From Oleispira sp. (GTDB lineage Bacteria; Pseudomonadota; Gammaproteobacteria; Pseudomonadales; Oceanobacteraceae), in the NCBI GenBank assembly GCA_016765295.1, contig JAESQF010000134.1, positions 1 through 64,000 on the forward strand: a stretch of DNA of 64,000 nt, in the 5' to 3' direction. Position numbers and translations under genes: made by a program. The notes below the pieces were generated by a model. The model was not told where the DNA came from. It saw only the letters and a list, made by a program, of their open reading frames with translations, and ran no database searches. Positions 23,787-33,339 of this stretch are shown here, piece by piece (position 1 is the stretch's first letter; each line of letters starts with the position of its first letter).

Positions 23787-24941
23787 GTGTGGCCTGAGAG
23801 CGCTGATGCTACTAAAAAAGAAGAGCCTAAACCATTACGTTCTGGTTTAACCACAGGCTGCTGCGCCACCGCTTGCAGTATAGCGGCAGCGCATTCGTTA
23901 CTGGGGAATAAACAAAGCTCCATCGTCAGCGTCACCTTACCCAAAGGTAAGATCGTCGAGTTAACGATAAAGAGTTATCAGCATCACGAATCAGTTGTTA
24001 GAGCCGGTACCATAAAAGATGCCGGTGATGATCCCGATGTGACTCATGGTGCAGAAGTATTTGTTGAGTTAAAACTGATTCCGCAACCAGAAATTATTTT
24101 AATGGCTGGCAAGGGTGTCGGCACGGTTACTCGAGAAGGCTTAGCGCTAGAGGTTGGTGAACCGGCGATTAATCCGGTACCGAGAAAAATGATCAGCGAA
24201 CATTTACAAGCGCTGGCTCAGCAATATGATTACGCGGGAGGCTTTGAAGTTTCTGTTGGGGTCGAGGATGGAGAGCAGCTTGCGCTTAAAACCATGAATC
24301 CAAGACTTGGAATTATCGGTGGTTTATCCATATTAGGTACTACCGGTATCGTACGGCCATTTTCCTGTGCGGCTTATATCGCTTCGATTCATCAAGGAAT
24401 TGATGTGGCGACGACCAATGGTTATCGGCACATAGCGGCATCTACTGGCAGTAGCAGTGAAGCGGTTATTCGTGATCATTACCAGTTACCAGAGATCGCC
24501 TTGATTGAAATGGGGGATTTTGTCGGTGCAGTTTTTAAACATCTTAGAAATAATCGTCAGCGACTAAAACTGGATAAACTGAGTATTTGTGGTGGTTTTG
24601 GCAAGATGACCAAGCTAGCGCAAGGGCATCTTGATTTACACAGCAAAGCTTCAAGCATTGATCTAGAATTTTTAGCCGATCAGGTAGAGAAATTAGGTGC
24701 TTCGGTTGAGCTGGTGGCGCAAGTGCAAAACGCCAATACCAGTATTGAAGTATTAAAACTGTGCCAGTTAAACAACATAGATTTGGCCAGTGAGATTTGT
24801 CAGCAGGCGTTGAATACTGCGCGCAAGATAGTGCCTGCACATATTGCTTTAGAAGTTTGGGCGATTAATCGTCAAAGCCTAGTTGTTGGCACTGCTGTAG
24901 AAATAACAGCGGAAAGCACGGCGGAAATAACGAGCGAATGA
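23787..24941 (+). CDS. cbiD: Cobalt-precorrin-5B C1-methyltransferase
   Basis: LRSGLTTGCCATACSIAAAHSLLG. Confidence 0.95.
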   Translation: MWPESADATKKEEPKPLRSGLTTGCCATACSIAAAHSLLGNKQSSIVSVTLPKGKIVELTIKSYQHHESVVRAGTIKDAGDDPDVTHGAEVFVELKLIPQPEIILMAGKGVGTVTREGLALEVGEPAINPVPRKMISEHLQALAQQYDYAGGFEVSVGVEDGEQLALKTMNPRLGIIGGLSILGTTGIVRPFSCAAYIASIHQGIDVATTNGYRHIAASTGSSSEAVIRDHYQLPEIALIEMGDFVGAVFKHLRNNRQRLKLDKLSICGGFGKMTKLAQGHLDLHSKASSIDLEFLADQVEKLGASVELVAQVQNANTSIEVLKLCQLNNIDLASEICQQALNTARKIVPAHIALEVWAINRQSLVVGTAVEITAESTAEITSE

Positions 24942-25750
24942 AAATACTAATATTAGGCGGTACCAGCGAAGCGAAGTTGTTAGCCAAAAAATTATTAAAT
25001 ACGAATGTTGAAATAATTTACAGCATCGCAGGTTTAGTAAGGCAGCCAAATTTAGACTGTAAAATTATTAGTGGTGGTTTTAGTCAGTATAATAATGAAC
25101 TGGATAAGGCTAATAATAGCAGCTGCTTAACAAAATATTTGTTAGCAGAAAAAATTGATTACTTAGTGGATGCAACACATCCGTTTGCAACGATGATGAG
25201 TCAGCAAGCTAACCATTCGGCGCAAGAAGTAAATATTCCATACATTTCGTTTGTGCGCCCCGAGTGGGAAGCGCAAGCAGCTGATGATTGGTCTTTATTG
25301 GAAGATGAAAATCAGCTGTTGAATGAATTAGCTCTGGCGATTAATACCGGTAGCCAAAATATATTCTATACCAATGGTCAGATTGATAGGAAGTTGGCGG
25401 TAGAACTGGATGCAATGGCAGAATTAAACGAAGCCTTTGGCCCGTCTAGATATATTATCCGTAGCGCGAAAGAAACAGAGTTACCGCAATATTCTCAGTG
25501 GATACAAGCGATTGGCCCATTCAATATTGATGATGAAAAAGCGCTGTTAGAGAAATATGAAGTCGATTTGATCGTCTGTAAAAATAGCGGTGGCGAAGCG
25601 ACAAAGGCCAAGTTAGAGGCTGCGCGAGAGTTAGGTATTCGAGTATTGATGTTGCAGCGGCCAACGATGGCTGAGGACTCAAATAATCGCATGAATAAAG
25701 AATTTCATAACCTTGATGAATGTTTCGAGTTTATAAAAGCCGCGGTATAA
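24938..25750 (+). CDS. cobK: Precorrin-6A reductase
   Basis: MKILILGGTSEAKLLAKKLL; VDATHPFATMMSQQA. Confidence 0.93.
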   Translation: MKILILGGTSEAKLLAKKLLNTNVEIIYSIAGLVRQPNLDCKIISGGFSQYNNELDKANNSSCLTKYLLAEKIDYLVDATHPFATMMSQQANHSAQEVNIPYISFVRPEWEAQAADDWSLLEDENQLLNELALAINTGSQNIFYTNGQIDRKLAVELDAMAELNEAFGPSRYIIRSAKETELPQYSQWIQAIGPFNIDDEKALLEKYEVDLIVCKNSGGEATKAKLEAARELGIRVLMLQRPTMAEDSNNRMNKEFHNLDECFEFIKAAV

Positions 25751-25810
25751 CTACGCTATACAATAATAAATTTATAGCCCAATTATTTAAAATATAAAAA
25801 GAGAAACAAC

Positions 25811-26497
25811 GTGCCCTTTGATTACGTCGTAGACCCAAAAGCAATCGAGAAAAATAGCTTCGAAATGATTCGTAAGCTTACCGACCTTGATGGTTTAGAT
25901 CAAAGCCAGCAGCAAGTTGTGATGCGTATCGTACACAGTGTCGGTATGCCAGAGGTTGCCGATAAAGTGAAGTTCAGTGCTAATGCCTGTGAATCAGGGC
26001 AAGCAGCACTAGCGGCGGGTAAAGCAATACTTTGCGATGTCGAAATGGTAAAGCAGGGTATTACTAAACGCATGATTCAGCAGCCGCCCTTATGCTTGCT
26101 AAATGATCCGAGAACTGTCGAGCTAGCAAAAGCCAGTGGTGAAACTCGATCCATGGCGGCATTGGAATTATGGGGTGATGATCTTGCGGGTAGCATAGTC
26201 GTGATTGGTAATGCGCCGACTGCGCTATTTCGCTTATTAGAAATGATCGAGCAAGCGAATGAGAAAGACGGCGGCAAGGATGGTAAGGCTGGAAAGGACA
26301 GCAAGAATAAGCCAGCACTGATTATTGGTATGCCCGTGGGGTTTATCGGTGCGGCGGAATCAAAACAAGCGCTATGGGATGTTCATGAGCGCCTAGGTAT
26401 CGAATGTATTACCTTATTAGGTAACCAAGGCGGCAGTGCGGTTTCATCGGCCACTTGTAATGCGTTATTACGCTGCAACATTGGCGAGATCTATTAA
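25811..26497 (+). CDS. cobH: Precorrin-8X methylmutase
   Basis: MRIVHSVGMPEVADKVKFS; IGMPVGFIGAAESKQAL. Confidence 0.95.
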   Translation: MPFDYVVDPKAIEKNSFEMIRKLTDLDGLDQSQQQVVMRIVHSVGMPEVADKVKFSANACESGQAALAAGKAILCDVEMVKQGITKRMIQQPPLCLLNDPRTVELAKASGETRSMAALELWGDDLAGSIVVIGNAPTALFRLLEMIEQANEKDGGKDGKAGKDSKNKPALIIGMPVGFIGAAESKQALWDVHERLGIECITLLGNQGGSAVSSATCNALLRCNIGEIY

Positions 26498-26499
26498 TT

Positions 26500-27807
26500 A
26501 TGGCTATTCATGTAATTGGCTTAGGCGTAGCGGAACAAGCGGTATTAACCGCGAATGCGATGGCTGCGCTTAAGCAAGCTCAGGTTATTATTGGCAGCCA
26601 ACGCCAAATGGATACTATTTTTAATATTGCTGTTGACCCTATCTCTAGTCCCATTTCCAAGGGACAGGAATTTGTTAAGCTACCAAAGCTTAGTGAGCTA
26701 AAAACTTTATTAATTGAACTGAGCGATAAACCAGTCTGTATTCTAGCCTCAGGTGATCCACTGTATTTTGGTATTGGTCGCTGGCTGAGTCAGCAAGTTG
26801 ATACGGCTACGACAGAGCTTTACTTTCACCCTGGAGTATCGAGTATTCAAGCGGCTTGCCATAAGCTAGGTTTATCATTGCAAGATTGTGATGCGATCAG
26901 TTTGCATGGCCGCCCAGTCGAAACACTAAGAAGCTTAATTCGCCATAATCAAACCTTAGTGATCCTCACGGATAAACACAGCCAGCCAAAGCGCTTAGCC
27001 CAAGAATGTTTTGATATGGGTTATCACAATGCAAAGATCACTGTGTGCGAAGATCTTGGTTATGAAAAAGAGCGAGTTCGTAGTTTCTCTATTGAAGAAC
27101 TATTAAACGAAAAGCTATTAGCAGACTCTGCCGCTATTTCTAACTTAACCTTCTCTGACTTACAGGTGACGGTTATTGAAACCGGTATTAGCGAAATGAT
27201 GCCGCAGTTTCCCGGCTTTAACGATGATCTCTTTATTACCGGTAAGGAAGCAGGCAAGGGGTTAATCACCAAGCGTGAAGTACGTTTAGCGGTATTATCG
27301 TTATTGCAACCCAGCCGAGGAGATGTCGCTTGGGATGTCGGCGCCGGCTGTGGTGGTATAGCCGTGGAATGGGCTTACTGGAATAAAGCAGGTCAAGTAC
27401 ACGCAATAGAGCATAACGATCAGCGTTTTGATTGCTTACAGCAAAATACACAGCGCTTCGGGGTTGTGGATAACTTAATCGCCATACAAGGTCGAGCGCC
27501 AGCGGTGCTGGATTCATTACCCCAAGCGAATAAAGTCTTTATCGGTGGTAGTGATGGCGAGATGTCAGAGTTATTGGCCTTCTGCTGGATGCAGTTACCA
27601 CTTAATGGTGTGCTGGTGGTCAGCGCCGTGATGGAAAATACCAAGCAACAGCTATTAACCTTCCGCGATGAATTATTAATGGTCGGCAGTGCGACCATTG
27701 AAACCTCACAAATTGCCATTAGCCGTGGTGAAGAACTCGCAGGGCAATTAGTATATCGCCCTAACTTACCCGTTACGTTATTTCGCTTTCAAAAGAACAG
27801 CATCTAA
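26500..27807 (+). CDS. cobL: Bifunctional precorrin-6Y C5,15-methyltransferase/decarboxylase (CbiE-CbiT)
   Basis: N-terminal tetrapyrrole methylase plus C-terminal SAM methyltransferase VAWDVGAGCGGIAVEWA. Confidence 0.95.
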   Translation: MAIHVIGLGVAEQAVLTANAMAALKQAQVIIGSQRQMDTIFNIAVDPISSPISKGQEFVKLPKLSELKTLLIELSDKPVCILASGDPLYFGIGRWLSQQVDTATTELYFHPGVSSIQAACHKLGLSLQDCDAISLHGRPVETLRSLIRHNQTLVILTDKHSQPKRLAQECFDMGYHNAKITVCEDLGYEKERVRSFSIEELLNEKLLADSAAISNLTFSDLQVTVIETGISEMMPQFPGFNDDLFITGKEAGKGLITKREVRLAVLSLLQPSRGDVAWDVGAGCGGIAVEWAYWNKAGQVHAIEHNDQRFDCLQQNTQRFGVVDNLIAIQGRAPAVLDSLPQANKVFIGGSDGEMSELLAFCWMQLPLNGVLVVSAVMENTKQQLLTFRDELLMVGSATIETSQIAISRGEELAGQLVYRPNLPVTLFRFQKNSI

Positions 27808-27809
27808 TT

Positions 27810-28547
27810 ATGAGTCTAGAAAAAAATAGTAGCATGAATGCACAGTTTATTGGTTTAGGCGTAGGGCCTGGTGATCCAGAATTAATTACTTTAAAAGCCC
27901 ATCGCTTAATGCAAAATGCCGATGTTGTCAGCTACCTAGCGAATGAGCAAGGCAGCTCACAAGCACGAGATATTGCTCAGCACAGTTTAGAAGGCAGCAA
28001 GGCAGGGCAAATAGAAATTCCTGTACCGATGCCGATGAAAAACGATCGCACCGCTGCGAACCAAGCTTATGATCTAGCGGCGGATAAAATCCGGTCAGTG
28101 ATAGCCGAAGGACAAAATGTTGTCTTCTTATGTGAAGGCGACCCATTATTCTTTGGCTCGTTTAGCTATTTGTTAGATAGGCTACAAGATGAAATGACCT
28201 GCGCTGTCGTGCCGGGTATCTCGTCGGTACACGCAGCTTCTTCGGCGTTAAAACTACCGTTATCGATGCTGAAAGAATCGGTAGCGATCATTAATGGTCG
28301 TCATAGCGAAGAGAAAATACGCCAGACATTACAGCAACACGACAGTGTAATTATCATGAAAGCAGGGCCTTATCGTCCTAAGATTCTAGCCGCGTTAGCG
28401 GATACGGGCCGCAGTAGCGAAGCGAACTATTTAGAATATATTGGCCGTGACGAGCAAGTAATCATCGATGATGTAAGCCAGCTGGGTGATGATAAAGGGC
28501 CGTATTTTTCTTTATTTGTAGTGCTTAAAAAAGAGCGCCAGCGATAA
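27810..28547 (+). CDS. cobI: Precorrin-2 C20-methyltransferase
   Basis: FIGLGVGPGDPELITLKAHRLMQNADVVSY. Confidence 0.93.
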   Translation: MSLEKNSSMNAQFIGLGVGPGDPELITLKAHRLMQNADVVSYLANEQGSSQARDIAQHSLEGSKAGQIEIPVPMPMKNDRTAANQAYDLAADKIRSVIAEGQNVVFLCEGDPLFFGSFSYLLDRLQDEMTCAVVPGISSVHAASSALKLPLSMLKESVAIINGRHSEEKIRQTLQQHDSVIIMKAGPYRPKILAALADTGRSSEANYLEYIGRDEQVIIDDVSQLGDDKGPYFSLFVVLKKERQR

Positions 28548-29356
28548 TGGACTCGATTAATACCGATATTCGTCATGCTGATATTCACAGCGATATACAT
28601 ATAATCGCGCTAACAGAGGCAGGGCATCAGCTGGCTAAAACGCTAGTAGATAAAATACCGAGTGCAGATATTTGGTATAAACCCAAGCCGTTCGCAGAGA
28701 ACGTTCAGCAGGCGTTTGTCCGTGGAGAGCGACTCATATTCATCTGTGCGACGGGCATAGTAGTAAGAACTCTAGCGCCGGTATTACAAGATAAGCATAA
28801 CGATCCTGCGGTATTGATATTAGATGAAGCGGGCAAGTTTGTTATTCCGTTATTATCCGGCCATGAAGGCGGGGCGAATGATTGGGCCAATCAGGTCAGC
28901 GAGTTGATTAATGCTCAACTAGTGATGACCACCGCCAACCCCTATTTAAAACCTATTTATACCGTAGGTATGGGGTGTGAAAGAGATTGCCCACTAGAAT
29001 ATTTGTCAGAACTATTGGATCAATGTTTAACCCAAGCAGGGTTGACCCTAGAGCAAGTACACAGCATTAGCAGTATCGATATTAAAGCCGATGAAACACA
29101 TTTAATTGCGCTGGCTAAAAATTTGAATAAACCGTTTATCACTTGGAACAAAAGTGATTTAGCAACGGTCGAATCACAGCTCAGTACACGATCAGATTAT
29201 ATTTTTAAAACAGTCGGCGTATATGGCGTTGCCGAATCAGCAGCACTTTATAGCGCTCAATCTGAAACTGGCCAAGCAGCAGAATTAGTTTTAAACAAAC
29301 ATAAAAATGCCAAAGCAACGTGCGCCATTGCGCGCTCGTATCCTGCGGCGCTATGA
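28547..29356 (+). CDS. cbiG: Cobalt-precorrin 5A hydrolase
   Basis: FICATGIVVRTLAPVLQDKHNDPAVLILDEAGKFVIPLLSGHEGGAN; YTVGMGCERDCP. Confidence 0.95.
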   Translation: MDSINTDIRHADIHSDIHIIALTEAGHQLAKTLVDKIPSADIWYKPKPFAENVQQAFVRGERLIFICATGIVVRTLAPVLQDKHNDPAVLILDEAGKFVIPLLSGHEGGANDWANQVSELINAQLVMTTANPYLKPIYTVGMGCERDCPLEYLSELLDQCLTQAGLTLEQVHSISSIDIKADETHLIALAKNLNKPFITWNKSDLATVESQLSTRSDYIFKTVGVYGVAESAALYSAQSETGQAAELVLNKHKNAKATCAIARSYPAAL

Positions 29357-29419
29357 ATTTAATAGCAATATATAAAAATTGAACAAAAATTTAAATAGAA
29401 TATTAAGAAGCAAAGAATT

Positions 29420-30196
29420 ATGACCAAACTGTATTTGATAAGCACTGGCCCGGGTAATGCCGATTTAATCGCCCCAAGATCTGTAAAAGCCATCGGCGAA
29501 TGTAGCGACCTTGTGGCTTATGGACTTTACCTCGATCTATTAGGCAGCGTCTGCGACGGAAAAACACATCACGACTTACCACTGGGTGAAGAAATTGGCC
29601 GCGCTCGTTTAGCGTTAGATCTCGCGGCTAGTGGCAAAACTACCGCACTACTTTCCAGTGGCGATATTGGCATCTACGCCATGGCCACTCTAGTCTTCGA
29701 ATTACTCGACATGCAGTTGCAAGGTAAAGAGAATCACCCTGAATGGTTAGACGTAGATATCGAAGTCGTACCCGGTATTTCTGCCATGCAAGCTGGCTCA
29801 GCACGCATTGGCGCCATGTTAGGCCATGACTTCTGTACTATCTCATTATCCGATCTATTAACGCCTTGGCAGACCATTGAGAAGCGTTTGCACAGTTGTG
29901 GCGAAGGCGACTTCGTCGTCTCTTTCTATAACCCACGCTCAAAGAAACGTGATTGGCAGATTAATACCGCGCGCGATATCTTATTGCAGTATCGCCCAGC
30001 CAATACCCCAGTATTATTAGGCCGCCAACTAACCCGCGAAGATGAAAGTATCACCATTACAACCCTTGATAAGCTTGATGCCGCTGACGTAGATATGTTC
30101 ACACTCGTCAGTGTCGGTAATAGCGAGACGCGCCATATAGCAAACGGCGATAAAGAATGGGTTTACACGCCACGCGGCTACAGCAAAAAATTATAA
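29420..30196 (+). CDS. cobJ: Precorrin-3B C17-methyltransferase
   Basis: LYLISTGPGNADLIAPRSVKAIGECSDLVAYGLYLDL. Confidence 0.93.
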   Translation: MTKLYLISTGPGNADLIAPRSVKAIGECSDLVAYGLYLDLLGSVCDGKTHHDLPLGEEIGRARLALDLAASGKTTALLSSGDIGIYAMATLVFELLDMQLQGKENHPEWLDVDIEVVPGISAMQAGSARIGAMLGHDFCTISLSDLLTPWQTIEKRLHSCGEGDFVVSFYNPRSKKRDWQINTARDILLQYRPANTPVLLGRQLTREDESITITTLDKLDAADVDMFTLVSVGNSETRHIANGDKEWVYTPRGYSKKL

Positions 30197-30208
30197 GGGG
30201 CTAATGTC

Positions 30209-31024
30209 ATGAAAGTTTATTTTATTGGTGCAGGTCCTGGCGATCCAGAATTAATCACCATCAAAGCACAGCGTTTAATTAACGCCTGCCCAATCATTTT
30301 ATATGCCGGCTCATTAGTACCTCGTGCTGTTTTGGCCGATGTAGAAGATAGCGCCGAACAGATTATTGATACCGCTTCTATCGACCTCGATGAAATTATA
30401 GAGCACATGAAAGTCGCTCATAAAGAAGGCAAAGATGTTGCTCGCGTTCACAGTGGTGATCCTTCTTTATACGGCGCTATCGGTGAACAGATTCGTCGCC
30501 TGAATGAACTCGGTATCGATTTCGAAATTATTCCAGGTGTTACCGCAACATCAGCCTCGGCTGCTTGGTTAGGTAAAGAGCTAACACTGTCGGGTGTTTC
30601 TCAAACTATTATCATGACCCGCTATGAAGGTAAAACGCCGTTCCCAGAACGTGAACGTTTACCTGCACTAGCTGCTACGGGTGCAACACTCGCGATTCAC
30701 CTTGGCGTAACCCGTATTCATAAAATCGTGGAAGAGCTTATTCCACATTATGGCGAAGACTGCCCAATCGCAGTGTGCTATCGCACCTCTTGGGAAGATC
30801 AAGATAAAGTGATTGGTACGCTAAAAGATATCGTCGCCAAAGTACGTGAGAAAAAATTCACTCGTACATCACTTATTTTAGTCGGCCATGTTTTGGGTGA
30901 AGGTGATTTTGATGATTCGTATTTATACGATGAAAAGCAAGCGCATGTATTTCGTCCTAAAGTAAAACCGAAAAAGCCAAGAAGCGTTGACGATGCACAA
31001 GCGCATCCGACGTTAAAAATATAA
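30209..31024 (+). CDS. cobM: Precorrin-4 C11-methyltransferase
   Basis: MKVYFIGAGPGDPELITIKAQRLINACPIILYAGSLVP. Confidence 0.95.
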   Translation: MKVYFIGAGPGDPELITIKAQRLINACPIILYAGSLVPRAVLADVEDSAEQIIDTASIDLDEIIEHMKVAHKEGKDVARVHSGDPSLYGAIGEQIRRLNELGIDFEIIPGVTATSASAAWLGKELTLSGVSQTIIMTRYEGKTPFPERERLPALAATGATLAIHLGVTRIHKIVEELIPHYGEDCPIAVCYRTSWEDQDKVIGTLKDIVAKVREKKFTRTSLILVGHVLGEGDFDDSYLYDEKQAHVFRPKVKPKKPRSVDDAQAHPTLKI

Positions 31025-31047
31025 AACTATTCAGGATGCATTTAAAA

Positions 31048-32259
31048 ATGACCGACAAAACAATGAATAGCTTAGATGATGTCGTTAATAACTTGCCACA
31101 AGTACTCCCCGAAAATAGTGGTATCATTATCTGTGGCCACGGCAGTCGCGCAAAAATTGCCGAAGAAGAATTTAGTTTATTAGCCAAAGGTTTACGTGCG
31201 CGTTTTCCGACGCTAAAAATTGAATACGGATTCCTAGAATATTCTTCACCGAATATTCACATGGCACTTGATCGTTTACGCGAGCAAGGGGTGAAAAATA
31301 TTTTTGCCGTGCCCGGTATGTTATTCGCCGCGACCCATGCAAAAAATGATATTCCATCGGTATTAACAACCTATAAAGAAAACCATCCAGAGCTGACCAT
31401 CGCCTATGGTAAAGAACTGGGTTTGCACGAAGAAATGATCAGTGCTTTTCAACATAGAGTTGCAGAGTCGTTAGGTTACTCTTCTAATGAAAATGGCGGT
31501 GTTCCAGCGGCAGGTGAGTTATACGATACGATGCTGGTGGTTGTCGGTCGTGGAACGTCAGTGGTAGACGCTAACGCAGATGCCGCTAAGCTAACCCGAA
31601 TTATCAGTGAGAACTTAGGCTTTGGTTGGTCTGAAACAGTTTATTCTGGTGTGACTTATCCAAGCGTGGGCCGTGGTTTAGAAATGGCTTTGAAGCTAGG
31701 CTTTAAGAAGATTGTCGTCGCGCCTTACTTTTTATTCGGTGGCCGATTAATCGATCGCATCTATGCGTATGTGGATAAAGTTGCGGCAGAAAATCCTGAC
31801 GTAGAATTTATAAAAGCCGATTATTTGCGTGATCAATCTCATGTATTAAATACCTTCGTTACGCGCATTGCTGAAATTGCTCAGCCAAAGCAGAATAATG
31901 AAATGGGTTTGATGGAAGACTTCCAGCGCCGTTTAGCTGCCGGTGAAGTTGATGTGCATCATCACCATGCAGAATTTCAGCCTGAAGAAACCAGCGAAGC
32001 AGGGCATCAGCATTCTCATGACGGTGAGCATAGCCATGACCACTCACACAGCCATTCGCACGACAAGGCTGCTGGGCATAATGAAGACCATGGCCATCAC
32101 CACGCGCCATATAAACACATAGCTCACCCATTTGGGCCGCGTACAATGATTAATGACAATGTGTGCTGCTGCTTTATGCGTCAGTTTCCACAGAGTGTTA
32201 TTGATGAAGAAAAAGCGATTAAAGCAGAGGCTGAAGGAACTCCTGTGTGTAAGCGCTAA
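31048..32259 (+). CDS. cbiX: Sirohydrochlorin cobaltochelatase, two-domain, His-rich
   Basis: IIICGHGSRAKIAEEEF, second CbiX domain, His-rich segment, C-terminal NVCCCFMRQFP; ATG at 31036 also possible. Confidence 0.93.
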   Translation: MTDKTMNSLDDVVNNLPQVLPENSGIIICGHGSRAKIAEEEFSLLAKGLRARFPTLKIEYGFLEYSSPNIHMALDRLREQGVKNIFAVPGMLFAATHAKNDIPSVLTTYKENHPELTIAYGKELGLHEEMISAFQHRVAESLGYSSNENGGVPAAGELYDTMLVVVGRGTSVVDANADAAKLTRIISENLGFGWSETVYSGVTYPSVGRGLEMALKLGFKKIVVAPYFLFGGRLIDRIYAYVDKVAAENPDVEFIKADYLRDQSHVLNTFVTRIAEIAQPKQNNEMGLMEDFQRRLAAGEVDVHHHHAEFQPEETSEAGHQHSHDGEHSHDHSHSHSHDKAAGHNEDHGHHHAPYKHIAHPFGPRTMINDNVCCCFMRQFPQSVIDEEKAIKAEAEGTPVCKR

Positions 32260-32273
32260 GTATGACTTTGATA

Positions 32274-32310
32274 AAATACACAGCCACTGAATATTAGTGG
32301 CTGTGTATTT
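32274..32310. terminator. Perfect 15-bp hairpin after cbiX, likely terminator
   Basis: aaatacacagccact-gaatatt-agtggctgtgtattt. Confidence 0.7.
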
Positions 32311-32428
32311 CAACAGATTGCTCATGGCTCATTGCATGATCGGTTTTTTAGGTACAACTTCCTTAATGATTACTAGAAAATATTTAATACAAATACGTAG
32401 CAAAATCAGTGTATTATCAATATAAGAA

Positions 32429-32457
32429 ACGAGATAACGAGATCCTCGTTATCTCGT
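32429..32457. repeat. Perfect 13-bp inverted repeat, 3-nt loop
   Basis: acgagataacgag-atc-ctcgttatctcgt. Confidence 0.9.
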
Positions 32458-32587
32458 ATAAAAAGATGCAAACGCGCATGTGCGTTTATCTGGAGCTTGG
32501 AAATGGATTTCAAAAATTACCGAGTTAAATCAATTAGTTGTGCTGAGGTCGCGAAATATCGCTTCCGTGCAAACGCATGATTAAGCT

Positions 32588-32594
32588 GTTAGGT
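32588..32594 (+). other. Candidate integron core site (left edge of array)
   Basis: GTTAGGT matches GTTRRRY, directly before first cassette ORF. Confidence 0.4.
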
Positions 32595-32601
32595 GAATAA
32601 A

Positions 32602-32841
32602 GTGAGTGAAGATACTAATAGTGATTTTGTGTTAGTTGATGCAATCGCTTCAGAGGCTTATGTTTCAACTATGATCACTTGCTTGCTTTGTGACAGTGAT
32701 TTAATGGCATCTGATTTAGGTATTGATGAGCCTAATGATCCAATGGAAACGTGGGCGCAAGAATTTTGTGCTGCTGCAAAGAAAACTGGCTGGGCTGTAT
32801 CAAGTACCGGCGCAATAGTTTGCCAAAAGTGCCATGATTAA
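32602..32841 (+). CDS. Hypothetical protein with two CXXC pairs (cassette ORF 1)
   Basis: CLLC ... CQKC; candidate attC immediately follows. Confidence 0.65.
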   Translation: MSEDTNSDFVLVDAIASEAYVSTMITCLLCDSDLMASDLGIDEPNDPMETWAQEFCAAAKKTGWAVSSTGAIVCQKCHD

Positions 32842-32847
32842 GCCATC

Positions 32848-32940
32848 ACCTAACAAGTTTATCAACCATTGCCACTTCGTGGCTGGACCACTAAAAGCGC
32901 TGCTTCGCAGTAATAGCGGCCGATTATAAAGGCGTTATAA
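32848..32940 (+). repeat. attC-like site A
   Basis: R'' ACCTAAC ... R' GTTATAA; L''/L' TTTAT/ATAAA; internal hairpins gccac-ttc-gtggc and ctgc-ttc-gcag. Confidence 0.7.
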
Positions 32941-32958
32941 TAAAAGGAATAATCAGAA

Positions 32959-33339
32959 TTGTTAAATAATATTGGTCAGCACTCACAAAGTGCAGCCACA
33001 AAGCTACATGTTCGTAGTGCTCTTAACCCTTTGCTCTGGCTTACTGGAATAGCTACTCCATTATGTTTTATTAGTGGTTATGCACTTAAAGATACATCTC
33101 CTATATTTGAAATACTTATTGTTGCTGGACTTCTACCAATGACAGTTACTTGTTTTGGCTTTTGTTATTTTGCAATTTTTAAACCAGAGAAATTACAGTC
33201 TGAAGATTATCAGATCAGACATGAATCGCTTCAGCTTATTCAGCAAAAAAGTGGAAATATTGAGATCCCAATTACTTCTATTGAGCAGATTGTAAATCCT
33301 GCAACTCAGTTATCGAGACCAGAAGGGGGTAGAGGATGA
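32959..33339 (+). CDS. Hypothetical membrane protein (two predicted TM helices)
   Basis: Hydrophobic PLLWLTGIATPLCFISGYAL and ILIVAGLLPMTVTCFGFCYFAIF; non-ATG start. Confidence 0.6.
   Translation: MLNNIGQHSQSAATKLHVRSALNPLLWLTGIATPLCFISGYALKDTSPIFEILIVAGLLPMTVTCFGFCYFAIFKPEKLQSEDYQIRHESLQLIQQKSGNIEIPITSIEQIVNPATQLSRPEGGRG

Noticed and set aside
31859-32325. Antisense ORFs across the CbiX His-rich region
   Set aside because: Arise from the repeated CAT/CAC codons of the His tract.
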